Origin: Varroa destructor
Taxonomy: Eukaryota; Arthropoda; Arachnida; Mesostigmata; Varroidae
Assembly: GCF_002443255.2 (NCBI RefSeq)
Contig: NW_019211454.1
Span: forward strand, 6,469,440 to 6,533,439
DNA length: 64,000 bases
Reading direction: 5' to 3'
A model generated the notes under the pieces. It was not told the DNA's origin. It did not search any database and saw only the letters and a program-made list of their open reading frames with translations. A program made the position numbers and the translations under genes. Shown here piece by piece: positions 23,830 through 36,620 of this stretch (position 1 is its first letter; every line of letters starts with the position of its first letter).

Positions 23830-25400
23830 TGAACCTCCCTAGGGACTAATGGACATTTTTGGACACTTTGGACATTTTTAATTGGACTGAAGTGTTCTGC
23901 TGCCAGCAGCGAATTATGGAAGAGAGAATTCGCGGCGGCCATGTTCACAAGTTCCATCCGACGTTCAGTGTCAAGTGATTATTTGATTGACATCGAAGCA
24001 ACATAGACGTTCGCTAGAGTGGGAACCGTGCGAGTGTGACAGGAGCGGATCGATCGAACAGAAGGGTTTTAGCATATGAAAACAAAGAACGACTAAAGAA
24101 TAAAAGGAAATAAACGGCACATAAATACGAGAAGAGGCGTATGCCTGGCAACCGTTGACGCGCGCTGCGGACAGACCAAATATAGATGAAATGGCGAAAG
24201 TTCGTTAAAGGCGCTTAAGTCGTTGTTATCGCTCTGTCTGTACGAAAGTTTTGACAAGTAGACTAAGTTGAAATTGAGTTTTTTCGCTGTGTCTAAGTTG
24301 TGCATTCGGAGCCGCGTATGTCAGAAAAGTTAGCCTGGAAGGTTTTATAGGGAGGCCAGTGTAACATTTGGTGTGAAGATGCGCGGCTTTTTCGAACGTT
24401 GCGATAGCCACAAAATTAGCAACCGACTGCCACGAAGTACGAACTAAAGGCAAGGGTACGAAATTTTGAGACAATAGAATTACAGGCCAACTAAAACATA
24501 TACGTACGCTACTGTCATCCACTCACGACCCGAGAATTACTTACCACCTGTGCTAGCAGTAATTGGCTTAAGTAAATAAAATATAACGAAACAAAAAAAA
24601 AATCCCAAAGACGAGACAGATGTAAAAAACGACGCGCCTTGCACACTAACTGCCTAAAATATTAATAATGTCAATTGAATAATGAGGGATCTCCTGAAAG
24701 TAAAGAAGACGACAAAGTCATCATCATCAAGACCTTTCGAATGATAAATATTGCTAACGTTGTTGAAACGTGACGAGCTAGCGGAGTCTGTATTAGAGGG
24801 AGTATACATACACGATCTCATTATTCTAGAAGGAAAGCAACGAAAGAAAGTGAAAAGACCAAAATGACTATTGAATCATTACGTGTTGAATAACACCAGA
24901 TCGATAGCAGGATATCGAAAATTGTCATAATAATAATATCATCCTATTGTAAAAAATGCCATGCATACAACTGAATGAAAGACGAGAAAGTGTTGCGTGT
25001 GCAGTGAAAAAAGTTATGTTTGTGAGTGAGAAAACGCAAAACAGAGTGGAAAACAGTCAACCGAACTGTAATATTATAGACGTCAACGTCACTAGAGGTC
25101 CTTTGTTGTAACCGAAGCGACGCGATATAGTGGATACGATCACACACCGTTTCAATACAACATCACTGCCAGCAGTAAATTAGCCTAAAACACAAAATCG
25201 CCAGTCAAACGAGTGGAACCAACACCTAGAGGATATATATACACCTATATATATATATAGATATATAAACATAGAAAAGTGCGAGAATGCGTATGCTAGA
25301 CACAAGAAATACAAGGTCGTACAAAGTGAAAGACCGCTACTTTGCCGTCTTAATGCCGTTTTCCAACGATCATCGTAATCTACTAATCAATCCCATTAAG
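23830..25400 (+). promoter_or_regulatory. Leader-like purine-rich stretch of a possible plus-strand gene (inferred)
   Basis: From about 23.9 kb the plus strand becomes purine-rich and stop-rich (long runs of A, GA and GAA words) after a GC-richer edge with CpG-containing words such as ggaattcgcggcggccatgtt-like sequence around 23.93 kb. Such strand asymmetry is common in long untranslated leaders of arthropod genes. Several short upstream ATG frames occur (for example ATGCGTATGCTAGAC near 25.29 kb, about 42 codons). The coding-like exon at 26.4 kb on the same strand would be downstream. No transcription start or donor is certain. Confidence 0.2.
25232..25268. repeat. (TA)n microsatellite
   Basis: Interrupted alternating TA tract. 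Confidence 0.85.
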
Positions 25401-26404
25401 TGCTCACCTTAGCGTTCCTCCGCAATAGCGGTAATACAACGTAAGAAACAATTGTAGCCTTTTTTAGCTCTGCGACCGTAACGCCTTAAGCTGTCCGCGA
25501 TGCAGAGCCGATAACAACAATTACTGCCTGATTCAGTTAAGCCCTTTTGGAATTAAGGCGGACTCAAGCAGCCTGGATAAGGTCGATCCCGTCAACCACC
25601 GAACCAGAGAAATCGGCCCAAGCTCTCAGGCTCGGCTGGGCCAATTCGGGCCGCTGTCGTAAATGATCAACGTCATCAAGGCAGTTAGCCTGCAGCGTCG
25701 CAGTTCGCAAGAGAGACGTCGAAGTCCCTCGTAGGCGGCTTGCACCAAACCGCTTCGGAGAGTTCAATGAAAAAGTGCTAAAAGCCTTCAAAGCTCAAGA
25801 GTTGAACGCGGAAAATATCATCTGCTCTCGGCATATGCATACAATCCAACTCTCGTAGTTACTGCCGTGGTCACCGTGCTCATGACACCGAGGCCACATC
25901 GTTACTCTGTCCATCCAGTGGGTTACTGCTGCTACTACCACTGTTACAAGCAAAATTGAAAGCTGCCAGCAGAATAAGTGCGTCCGCAAAAATTATAATT
26001 GCATAAACTATTACGACAACAATAACAGCAGCTACGAGAAGCAACACAAAAAAAAATAAAGATCACCTTTACGTAATAAAAACCATGACAGCTCACTAAT
26101 CATCACTCTCTGCACGATGACTGCATCATGACCGTCATCAGAGTAGCAGCTGGGTGACGTTCGTACACTACTTCCTTTTTTCTGTGCTTCGTAGCCATTG
26201 CGATTGGTCATTCATTCTCAGGTGTTGTGGTTCCAATTAGAGGCGATCGCAGCGATATTCAGCGGCCGGAACTACTTCTTCCGGCTGGATTCGCCTATAG
26301 CATAATTAACCACTGGCAATTGCATCGAGCTACACGATTCATTTCTACTGCAGCTGATTATTGCGGACATCTCTATTTGCTACTAAGCGCTTCCTGTGTG
26401 CCAG

Positions 26405-26585
26405 TGTGGCTAAAGTGGGCGAAGCGGTGGGCGACCCAAAAACGCCCGTGACGCCTCCTCATCCAGCTACCGCCCCTGCAGCTCCTGCTCATCGCCCGAG
26501 CCGGGGTCAGTGGACGGACAAGGAGACGCAGCAGCTCGTCAAAATGATCTCCTCGGGACTTGTACCGCCGCTAGACAGCGAAGAC
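26405..26585 (+). CDS. Candidate Pro/Ala-rich exon, family not recognised
   Basis: A branch-like ctactaa and the tract cgcttcctgtgtgccag precede 181 open bases ending GAC|gtaagt, a near-consensus donor. The frame enters with one base and leaves in phase 0. The first half is low-complexity (PVTPPHPATAPAAPAHRP). The second half, RGQWTDKETQQLVKMISSG, has the W-T-x-x-E spacing seen at the start of Myb/SANT-like helices, but this is too short to assign. The exon is much richer in G+C than its surroundings, as coding DNA often is. No start codon precedes it in frame, so it should be internal. It lies downstream of the purine-rich leader-like region. Partner exons were not found. Confidence 0.4.
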
Positions 26586-26599
26586 GTAAGTCAACCAAA

Positions 26600-29500
26600 G
26601 GTATCTATCGTCATGTCGTATCGTCTCGTGTAAATCGTTCGTGTGAACTAGGCTGTCTGGGTGGCTATAGAAGATAAATAAACAAACAAGCAGGAATAAT
26701 ATGACGGCGACGTACGGAAATTAGTAGTGATGGAGAGAACGCCAGTAAACTGATGGGTAAAGCCCAGACAAATTGAGCATTTCTTCTCATATGGTAGATT
26801 GTATGTTCCATTGTCTTATGTTCTATGGTGACTGCAATTGTCTTCCATTGTTTCTCATCGTATTCTGTCTATGTAGTTTTACCTTTCGCGTGTTAACTTG
26901 GACGTCACAATCTGAGTAGTATGCATACAGCCTATATATGTATATGTATATATGTAATTCTCAAAAAGCATTGACCGTTTTTAATATTGGGCGGTTTTAA
27001 AACCAGATATATTAGGTAATACGTGTACCGTGTGGGTTGGCGTTGCTGTCACTTAGCCCAGCTGCGATTTAGCAGTAGTAGACGCGCTAAAATTACGGTA
27101 ACGCTTTTATTTAGATTTCAGGTGAAAGTTTACTATATTCTATAATTTCATTACAATAAAGACATCAGACTACCTGGTTTAAGGATATAATGTTTATACG
27201 TCATTGGACGAAACGGCCACAGATGGCTCTGTCGCTTTCATTTTAGAGATTCAAATATGAAAAATGCTTTCCGTGTTGGTCGATTGATTACGGGGAGAAT
27301 TGATGAAAATTGGTGACCGTCACGTAGGTAGCCATGATATAGCCAAAAAGCTAAATATCCACCACGGTGGACGGAAGCTAAATGTAAGCCAGTTTTGACG
27401 ACAAAAAAAAAAGCTCGATTTTTGAGTGCCACACGAATTGACGGAAAGCAGGAAGTAGATTAAATGTTTATCTAAAATCTACAGAAACACAACGAAATGG
27501 AACACTTTTTAAAAAAATTATGAGTGACAAAAGGCACAAAAATGTGATCCATAATATCTGGCAAAGCTTAAATTGACGCCAAAAAGGTAAGATGGAACCT
27601 ATAAAAACGGCTGAATGAGACGTCTCGTGTGAGCAACTCACTAGACTATAGGAAGTCATTGCAAAAAATCAGCTGGGACAGGTAATAGAAAAAGCATCAC
27701 TTTCTATCATGTCAACGGCTATTCGGCAAAAGCTGATGAGAGTCAGGCTACAAATTTTAGTACATTCGACCTGCAGCCCTAACCTTATATCGCCAGATCT
27801 GTCTTAATCTCCGCAGAACATGGGAAGATCAATTTCGTCTCAATGATAAGTCTGGTGATAATTTTTTACCTAGTAGTCTCATCGAAGCTTTACGTACGGC
27901 CAAAAAATCACCAGAAAAGTGAAATGACATATATATTCAACTTAGTAATACTATATTAAAGTTTAAGAAGAACGTTTTCTTCAACGTAACTTAAAAAAGT
28001 GTTAATACTGCTCGACAAGCGAGTGCATAGGTGAGTGTATGTCGTACAGGAAGATTACGTTAATAGTGAATGTTATAAATATGTAAGATGGCGGCTGATC
28101 ATTCTAATTTCAACATGTTCTCATCGTTTAGAAGTAGTTCAATGGCAATGGTACAGTCAATAGTTGTTTTTGTTAGCGCTATCGTGTGTTCTAGGCTATA
28201 CAAGCCGGTTTTGTATGTAATACTAATACGAAGCCATACGATCGTAGCGACTCAATGACTTTCTATCAGTGTAGATTATTCGTCAGGTATAGGAATTAAA
28301 TGCGACCAATTTGATCCCACTGGGACATACGTGTGTTGTGTTTCGGGGTTCGACCTAGGTCGAATGGCGATCTGAGAGCAAACATAAGGTTGCATAGTTT
28401 CCGAATACCATAATTATAATGATTTGTAATTTAGAAACAAGCACAACTAGAAAGCCATTTAGGTGTAAATGAAGTTTCCACATTCAGGTTGAGGTGATGT
28501 AAACAGTGAGGCGGAAAATACTCATGTATGTGCATGCGTTGGCCAGAGATGGTCGAACGTTTGATCTAGTCGGACTCTGCATATATGCATGTGTATATAG
28601 TCACTCTGACTTGCTCTGAGACATCTTTGAAAATCTATTTCAGACAAATTAGAATACCTGGAACCAGCTTAGGGCAACGCCTACAAAGGCTATGATGTCT
28701 AAGCATTATAGCTTTCTCTTAAAAAAAGACTGCGATAGGCAATACATATAATGGCAAACAATTTTCCATTTCTTTCAAATGGAAATGGCAAACCATTTCT
28801 TTCATTTGATTCATATGCATGTAGCAAACATACGAAAACCTGGTTCTGCAACCAGCGGTTAGTTCTGACGGAGCCTTTGCCGTGAAAGCAATCTTAGCCT
28901 GCAGTGCTTCAAATGTATAATAGGCTGCCGATTGAATTTCCCAAATGAGGTTCCTATACTACTTGAATCAAAATATAATTACATTGTGTTTAGCCTCATA
29001 AGGACAATATTGATAATAGATTTTATACACAGGCACTTTCTGAGCTATCTTACCGCACCCTTAGATATAACACGCTTGTATTAAATAGTTCTTTATAAAA
29101 CAAAAATAAGATAGGCGCGCATGATAATGTCACGTGACAGGTCGAGTTCAGTGAAGAAGCGGCCTAAATAAATATGCAGACGGTCCTCTCATTACTGCGA
29201 TTGAGATCGGCTGAAAGCTATTTTACCGTTTCACATGGTCATTCTGTTTACATTCTCGAATACGGTCGCCAAGGGACACCTTCAGACATCCAGTTTTGTT
29301 TGTCAAAAACAACGCCCGTGACCTGACAAAAGCATCTACTTAGGGATGAATACCGTATAGAAGTTCTAGTCGTTATAATATTCCCGGTAGCGTAAGTGTT
29401 CTTTTTATTTAGACGATATACATATATGACATTGACGAAACTCGTGCAGATCGACTCTGAGATACGTGACGGGAGGATATTTTATTTCAACGTACGAAAA

Positions 29501-30600
29501 ACATGATTATGACGCAGTAAAAGTCAGCCGACTAACTTTTAGATCCATAATCATACAACGCAGAAAGATTGAGCTGTATAACGAAGCAGAAGTTGTTCAA
29601 CAACGCAAACAATTTTCTGCTCAATAAATATCCGTTGAAGTAGCGGAGAACACGCGAATTACTGTGATAAAAAGTGGGTTTAGCTGATGTATAGTGCAAC
29701 TTTCAAGTGACCATTGCCCGGCCCCCTATCATTCCTAAAATTAGATAATAAATCAACTAAAACGTGAGCTTTCTATATTCCCTGTTGTTTGCTGAATCGA
29801 TAGATCATTCAGACATCTGAATTATTAACACAGAAGCCTATCTACATAGGCACGCCGCATTAAGGATCCTTGAACTCTCGCACTTACAAGCCAGAACAAT
29901 TAAGCTGTCAGATAAGACTGCCCTCGCAAAATCCAACATTCTTCCCTCTTAGCTCTTGCCTAACAATTTGAACGTGGAAGAACAAGCACAGCAGTTTCTG
30001 AGACTATAGTTATCTGCGGAACACGACTTTCGCATCAAATCACGAAATTAAAAAAAGGACGCTATACGCGCTCGCTCCGAAAATATAGACTAGCCGAACT
30101 TCACAGTGTAGGCCAATTCGGTGCCTATCGTAGGTCAATCAATTTAAAATAACTTGCGCCAGCCAAAGACAAAACGTTCGAGTAAACACGTTCGTTCAGT
30201 TTTTACATATATAATCTGTTCTTGCCCGTATACCAACGACCACCTTATGTCACGTGATAACTGAGTCGTTCAACATGGCAAATCTGGTCGGACGTATGCC
30301 GATCGGATCGGTCTTGTGTTTATTAAAATTTGTTAATAAACTAAATTATGTTGTTATTGTAGAAGTAATGAAGCGGAACATGGACAAATTTAATTGCAGT
30401 TGAAACTAATCGGTGGCGTCGTTTGACTAGTGCGAATGCCAAATCTTAAGCACACTCATCTCTACTCTATCGCTGGGGCATTCAACCAAAATCGGACATT
30501 TTGTTTTTAAGATCCGATGGAGACTACGGCCTCTGCTACAACTGCTAAGAGATGGGTTGAAAACGTAACTGAAGGAACTACGTCTTGGTCTTGCGAACAC
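26600..30600. other. AT-rich stretch, no gene seen
   Basis: A (TA)n-type tract lies at 26932-26956. Imperfect direct copies of a tttccatttctttcaaatgg-like word lie near 28.75-28.81 kb. It may be intronic to the gene suggested by the exon at 26.4 kb. No exon is called. Confidence 0.35.
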
Positions 30601-30645
30601 TTGTTCTTGCGAGAGGTCCAATGACTGCCCACTCATGAACCTAGT

Positions 30646-30696
30646 TCGTCTACCTATTTGAATGTATCTCCTCACAAAGTGTTACGGTTAAGAAGG
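30646..30696 (+). CDS. Very tentative small exon
   Basis: An acceptor-like tract ending in gaacctag precedes 51 open bases ending AAG|gtaaat. In phase 0 it reads FVYLFECISSQSVTVKK; a second frame is also open, so the coding evidence is weak. It is phase-compatible with the exon at 26.4 kb, which leaves in phase 0. Only splice signals support it. Confidence 0.1.
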
Positions 30697-31294
30697 TAAA
30701 TAACAAAGAGCTGCTGGTCCAACTCCGGCTTGCGTATAACTACTTTAGCCGCTAGCCAATACATTATTATCAGTCTTCGATCAACGGCTTTCACGAGGCC
30801 ATAGCAATGTTCACATTGCAAACTAAAAAAATAATAATACAGTACCAGATGTTCGAACATTAACCAGGCTTGTTAACCCGTTACTAATAAGCCTGGTAAC
30901 ACAACAAGATCTAGATGATGTTCTCGACCGCGCGAAGGCTTTGCAATTCGCCTGCCTTCATATGCATCGTTCTCGAAATAGACGTAAACTCTCCTATTCA
31001 TCGTAACAAGCGCAGTCGTATACAGAGACACGTGTTCTAAATACTTATAGAAAAAGATTTAGATACGTTTCAGTTTGATGATTTCAAGTAATAGAAGAAC
31101 AGAACGAAGCATCCATACCCCTCCGTTCAGACACCGCGGTTTTGGCCCGAAACAGGTCGGTCACTTGAACACTGCAACTGGCATCGTTTGTTTTCAATTG
31201 AGGGCTGAAACATTCTTCTTCTATCTACTTACGTAAACCGTACGAGCATATAATACAGACGTGTGATTCATATAGAAAAATCGTTCACACATAA

Positions 31295-31319
31295 CTATAT
31301 ATATATATATATATGTATA
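31295..31319. repeat. (TA)n microsatellite
   Basis: About 24 bases of alternating TA. Confidence 0.9.
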
Positions 31320-32739
31320 ACCATCGAAGAGCGAACGGGATTTTGAAACAATAACTTCGTAAATATCATCCCTTAACTATAACTTATATAATTTAAAATA
31401 AGTAAATAAACAATAATTTGTACGTTGCATTGCCTAAGACGTTCTGGGTCGTTTCTGTTCACGCATCTAATGCTAACCAAGTCATTGAATTGCTATTATT
31501 ACCCGAAATCCTTAAGACGTACAGGCAGAGATACCTGTGTAATAGGACCACTTATCTACGTAATAGCGCAATTGTCTAAAATATCCATGGGTTTAGTACA
31601 AAACATTTTAGGCCAGGCAGTGTTTTGCATTTTGATAATGCAACAGCGGTTCCTAGGATAGATTCGCATAATGGGAAAATTCGGTACCTATATAACTTTA
31701 TATGCTACTGAAGCGAGCGAAAACAGCAATATGCTTCTGTTTACCAGCAGTAACACTGAAAAAATAACAAAATACTAACTATGTGCATCATCGTTTGAAG
31801 GCGTACGTATACGCCATAATCAATCAATTGAACTAAGATAGAAAGCTGATTGAAAGAAATCGCCAAACGACGCGAGTTGATGCTCTATGTTAAATATCGT
31901 AAACAATATGTTATGAGTACTTGAGGCTTGAATCGATGCTACGGTCTGGTACACTGTGGGATTTACATCTTCTAAACTCTACATTTCACAGCCTCGAGTC
32001 TGAGTTTCGAACTAATTCTAGTCAAAAGGATTTGTCTATGGTGGCCAGATCACAACCGTATGGACCTAAATTACATTGATAGTCACACGATCGTAACAGG
32101 CATAAAGAACGCAAGCTATCTGCATGCAGTGTACTAGCGCCTATGGTTTCGATCGATAGAACGTTGTTTGCAATACTACTACGCGTGGTCTTTGCCACTT
32201 ATGCATTTATCTATCCTATAACAAACAAAGTATGTTTACCGAAAACGAGATTATATTTCCTTAAAGATAGATCATCTCACTAGAAAACCTTCTGCAATTC
32301 CTAAGTCACTTGGTCAGATGAAGGTCTGACTAATGAAGCGGCGTTCTGTACCTTCATCTCACGATCGAAGGAATCGCAAAGTACTTCACAATAGAACCCA
32401 AGTAAAGAGCATACGCGTTTCGTAGTGATAGCATAGATCCTGTTGTTTTTTCTTGTTACTTTTATGATTCTCAGTGTGTCAAGAGGCGTTAAGATATAGT
32501 AAACGTAATTTTCAGTTATTGTAGTATAGTTTTAACAGCACGCGTGTTTATGAACACTTAGCAAACCTATGCCTAAGTGCGAACTCGGCGCCTCAGTACC
32601 TGACATAGTATCGCATAAAAATATTAGCTAACCTTTTTTCTGAAACAAGTGCATTGTTACCTTCTCGAAAACTGTCCTCATTTTAAATAGGATCGCGAGT
32701 CTTAGGAAAACTTCCCTTTAAACACAACTTCTAAGCAGG

Positions 32740-33790
32740 TGCATGCTTGCAGTCGTTACATGTACAGTTTGGTACCCGTTTTTCTGTCGCAGTAACCTAC
32801 TTCAACTGCAGGAAATCCTCAAGGGACTACCCGATTCCCATTCAGGTAGTACAAGCTGTAGGCGACGCTGGCCGCCAGAAACAACGAGCTCGAAACTATG
32901 TTGTTTGTTTGTGGGCGGCGGGGCTTGACCCACTTCGTATAAAGGAACTGCCAGTGGATCATGTCGTTTATGAACGCACGAGACGAAATGTTAAAATGCA
33001 CTCAGACGCCGCGAGCCGTATGTGCAGGGGTTATGCACAAAACACGGACACAGCGGCACTTCATCCAGAAGTAGACCGTTTGCGCGAGCTAATGATCGAG
33101 GCAACATCACCGTCATCAAACACAAAAAGAAACATTTCTCATATCTAGCTACGAGTGACTCGAAGTTGCCTTATGGGTGTCGTACGTTGCCTGTTACGAA
33201 TGATCTAGCTTTTTTGGTGGCAGCCTTTATAAATTCCCGAAAAACACCGTCAGGATGGACAAATAGAAAGGGGGGAAGGCGAAAACGGCTAGGCAAGGAA
33301 GGTAAAACGAACTATGAGGTGATCAGGCCGGCAAAATCTGACAGGGGTTATTCGTGGGTATAAGGACAACATAAGAGAAACAAGCGGTCTTTCAAGCAAG
33401 TAAAATGCAACATAAATGAAGCTGTTGTAGTCTTCTGGTTTGTTGCGAAGCCAGCGACTGCTGATTGGCCTCCGCGGTATGATATATGCTCCATGCACTG
33501 TGCGTTGGGGAACGAAGCGGAAAATTGGGAAAAATTTTCTAGAACCCCCATGCAAAATGCCGGCAGCCACAACAATAAACCTTGACCTATTTTGAGTAAA
33601 GGTACCTGCACCACCGCGAAGCGAACGGACGCTGTACGTTACTACGAGCGAGCACATGTAGTGAAAAACGGGGAACAGCAAGGTCGGCGCATTAAATTCA
33701 ATGGGCAAACACAAACTTTACAAATGCTACTTCAACTTAACTGGCGACTGGGGGGTATAGATCCTGCGTGGCGAGCAAGATGAGTTCCGT
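32740..33790. other. Block of overlapping open frames, not resolved
   Basis: About 1 kb with open frames of 60-140 codons on both strands (plus strand 32747-33148, 33022-33363 and 33592-33783; minus strand 33289-33714). None has an ATG in a good context or a recognised domain. The block is GC-richer than its flanks. It could be a decayed mobile element or a gene fragment. I do not assign coding strand. Confidence 0.2.
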
Positions 33791-35236
33791 GGGGAGGATT
33801 TATTTTCTAGCGGCGGTGTTTCCTATGTAAAACCTCTGGAAACCCGTCAGTGACAGTCACTACACCCCAGTTGCAACCCTTTGCATCTGCAAATGGGTAC
33901 ACTTTTTCAGCCAACACTTTCTCATTTTGCGTTCCAACCACTTATTTTCCGGCGCTTCGGCAGACGCATTTGTTTGTTTCCGGTTTATCGCCGTATCTGT
34001 TTTCTTACCGAAGAAACGACTTAAATACGACCGAGGGCTGGTATAATCAATTATTATCTGGCTTCCCACAAAGCAGACCGCTCAGTACGACTTCCCTTAC
34101 GGTATTGTGAATGTCGTTGCGTGTGTGACACAACACGTTGAAAGAAAAAACAGAAAAAGATTCAAGCACCGACGTAACGTGAGTTAGATTCAATGTAGAA
34201 GGGTTCTAATTGGTGCAAGGAACACCTATGCATTTGACATGTATATGGGTCTGATCACAGCGACCGCTGCTACCACCTGTAGCCACCTATTAGCCGTTGG
34301 CCGGGCTGCTTGCCTGGTTTTACACAAAACAATTTAGGACGATGAGAATAATAATACAACAGATCAGCTAAGTTTGTTTATCTAGTTCTAGCTGCAATAT
34401 GTTTTGTATCGGAAAAGTATGTACTTGAAAGTTTACGTACAAACATTACTTTCATATTTATTTCAACGAGCATCATTTAAGCGTACAAATACGCCGAGCT
34501 ATTTCCTAGGTTTATTGAAATCAACACTTGAGAGTATACACATTCTAACGATTTTATGACATTACCACAGCTTCCTTTGTACGATAAAATTTCGCAAATC
34601 TACGGCTGATTGCAGCTTAGGATTAAGAGTTTGTATGTTCAAACATCTGCGACCTGTCGTTACGAATGACCCCAGCTACAGAAGAACGACAATTTACTTA
34701 ATTTGTTTCTGATAATGTGTCGCTGTCTTGACTGCTCTATTATTTTGACACCTGCCCCTTTTTTTTTGTTTTGTTATTTTTGTAAAATTTAAGCTTGGCG
34801 TTTTATTCCTTTACCTACACTCATTCTCCCGTGCCTTGTACCGTTTTTAATGCAGCAGAAAAATGTCACGTAATGTCATCCGCTTTTAATTCTGCATACG
34901 TTTGCACGTAATTATGACGTCATTTCTTAGCTGCGATCTGGTAACGTCGCGTTGATAGGAGCCAGATCGACTGAATAAATGTGTAGACCAGTAAAATGGT
35001 TTGTTATACATTGCACGTTAAAAACGCGCCGCCTGGATAGAACGTGTGTTCGGACCACGTTTGACGTGAAAGCGATTCATATTGCTCTGTGTGACAGCAA
35101 AACTATAAAACTATTAGCTAAAATTGAACTATTGACGATGGATTTTTACTAGAAGTAGAACCTATCGGACGAGCGAGAACAGATTTTGGGGTCAGGAAGG
35201 ACTGATATGAAAAATTCAAATCCTGTCGCTGGTTTA

Positions 35237-35408
35237 TCAGAACAGCAGCCTATGCTGGGAAAAGTAACACGACTTAGTGATATCAATACGTGATAGAAAC
35301 ACTTGTCTGTCTAATGAAACGGACTTTATTAATGAAAGCTGATAAGCACATCGAACACGGTTGATGCTAGACAAATAATCAGCTGGAACGCCAGAAAGTT
35401 CATCCCAG
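35237..35408 (-). CDS. Candidate terminal exon, unrecognised (partner of the exon at 36.3 kb)
   Basis: On the minus strand the tract gattttttctcgacttag ends just before 35408. It is followed by one base and 56 codons to a TGA at 35239-35237. The reading begins WDELSGVPADYLSSINRV and continues with mixed, soluble-looking sequence. It enters with one base, which fits the two bases carried out of the candidate first exon at 36273-36325 and would make an Asn codon across the junction. The intron would be 864 bases. The product would be about 69 residues, with no signal peptide or membrane segment. No AATAAA is seen close downstream. No family recognised. Confidence 0.25.
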
Positions 35409-36272
35409 CTAAGTCGAGAAAAAATCACATGACTGCATCACAGGTTGTATGATATAGACCTATGTCAGGAGGAAACAAGCACAGGGTGGAACATATATTT
35501 ATAATATTATAGGTTTCAAGATAACAAAAATCAGCTTCGTCGCCAAAAAGCTTTGAACGCTTACAGTATTTCCGAGATCTTTCCGAGATCCGCTTGTATC
35601 TGATGTAACTGAATGAAGCCAACACAGAACGGCGTGAATGCTGAAAATGAAATTTATGCCTGCGAAGTACAACTTGGGAGCAAACGTTTGTTACTTCAAA
35701 AGAAGCGAATGTTCGACCTGGCGGTGCCTCGCATAGGTTTAACGACAATACGTGTGACCGTGGGAAATATGCTTAGTTCTAACAAAATTACTTTAATATA
35801 CATGTTTTTATACATGTAATTGTTTCGCCTACATAACTGTAAGATTATTGAAACCTTTTAGACTACCTCTTATCCAATATAGTGTATACGAACCGGCGCA
35901 ACGTACACATGTAAAAACACTTGATAAAAGAGCCGTTACAAGCATAACGGTCCCGTTTGTCTCGCCTGACTGCCGATACGGTCGAACAAAAGAACTACAA
36001 AAAAGGCAATAGAAAGACTAAAGGAGGAAACACGGGTAAAGATGCAATTCGTATTACCGTTGCAGCACCCTATCATAGTCTCGTTGTGATCAATCGGAAG
36101 AGACGCTTATTACAGACTCTTAGCCGTAACACTACCGACCATTGCGTTGGCTAGGGTTGTCCAACCCAGCAGTTATTAGCCTCCTTGTTTTGGGATTGCG
36201 GACGCCGGTGTAGCAAGCCGGGCTAGTGTCAGCGTTGCGCTAGCGCTTCCACCGGCAGCAGTGCCAGCTTAC

Positions 36273-36325
36273 TTGGCGCAGGACTTTGGAAGCGTCTCCG
36301 CCGCGCTCATCCCCCGCCTACCTGG
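36273..36325 (-). CDS. Candidate first coding exon in a GC-rich island
   Basis: On the minus strand a good acceptor, ctaccatccagtcgttcag, is followed by 53 bases containing GGGGG-ATG-A. They read MSAAETLPKSCA plus two bases to the donor gtaagc; coding begins at 36310. The island at 36.15-36.6 kb is the GC- and CpG-richest patch of this area and would suit a 5' leader and promoter read leftwards. The exon at 35237-35408 is in matching phase. I recognise no protein with this start. A leader-intron donor, CAG|gtaggc, overlaps the exon start and might compete. Confidence 0.3.
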
Positions 36326-36620
36326 CTGAACGACTGGATGGTAGGTTGTTTAACGCTTGCTGCCTCAGTCGAGTCTTCTCAGTCTGATCCCGGCTGAAGA
36401 CACGAAACCTAAGCTGAAATTGCAGAGAAGCTACGGCTGAGTCTATCGGCTCCGATCCATCTCCGAATAGCAACATTAGAAGCGGAACAGGGTCGAGTAT
36501 GAAGCTTTGCGAAGCCAATAGCCCACAACGTTGCGGGTGCTCCTGCTGCTTGTACTCTCGAATGCTGTCACGGCACCAACAGCCGCGGCTAGCCAGAGAT
36601 TATAGCAAATACTGGCAGAA
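36326..36620 (-). promoter_or_regulatory. GC-rich island, possible promoter/leader for the minus-strand exon at 36.3 kb
   Basis: CpG-containing words are frequent here compared with the flanks, and the next minus-strand element is the candidate start exon. No core promoter motif can be named. Confidence 0.2.

Noticed and set aside
23383..23832. 149-codon plus-strand open frame
   Set aside because: No ATG start, and it ends in a C run and (CA)n microsatellite; it reads as non-coding upstream DNA.
25467..25650. Cys-containing plus-strand frame after a strong acceptor (gccttttttag)
   Set aside because: No usable donor follows, the frame stops, and it overlaps an equally long minus-strand frame.
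33289..33714. 141-codon minus-strand open frame
   Set aside because: No ATG, no splice context and no domain; it overlaps plus-strand frames of similar quality.
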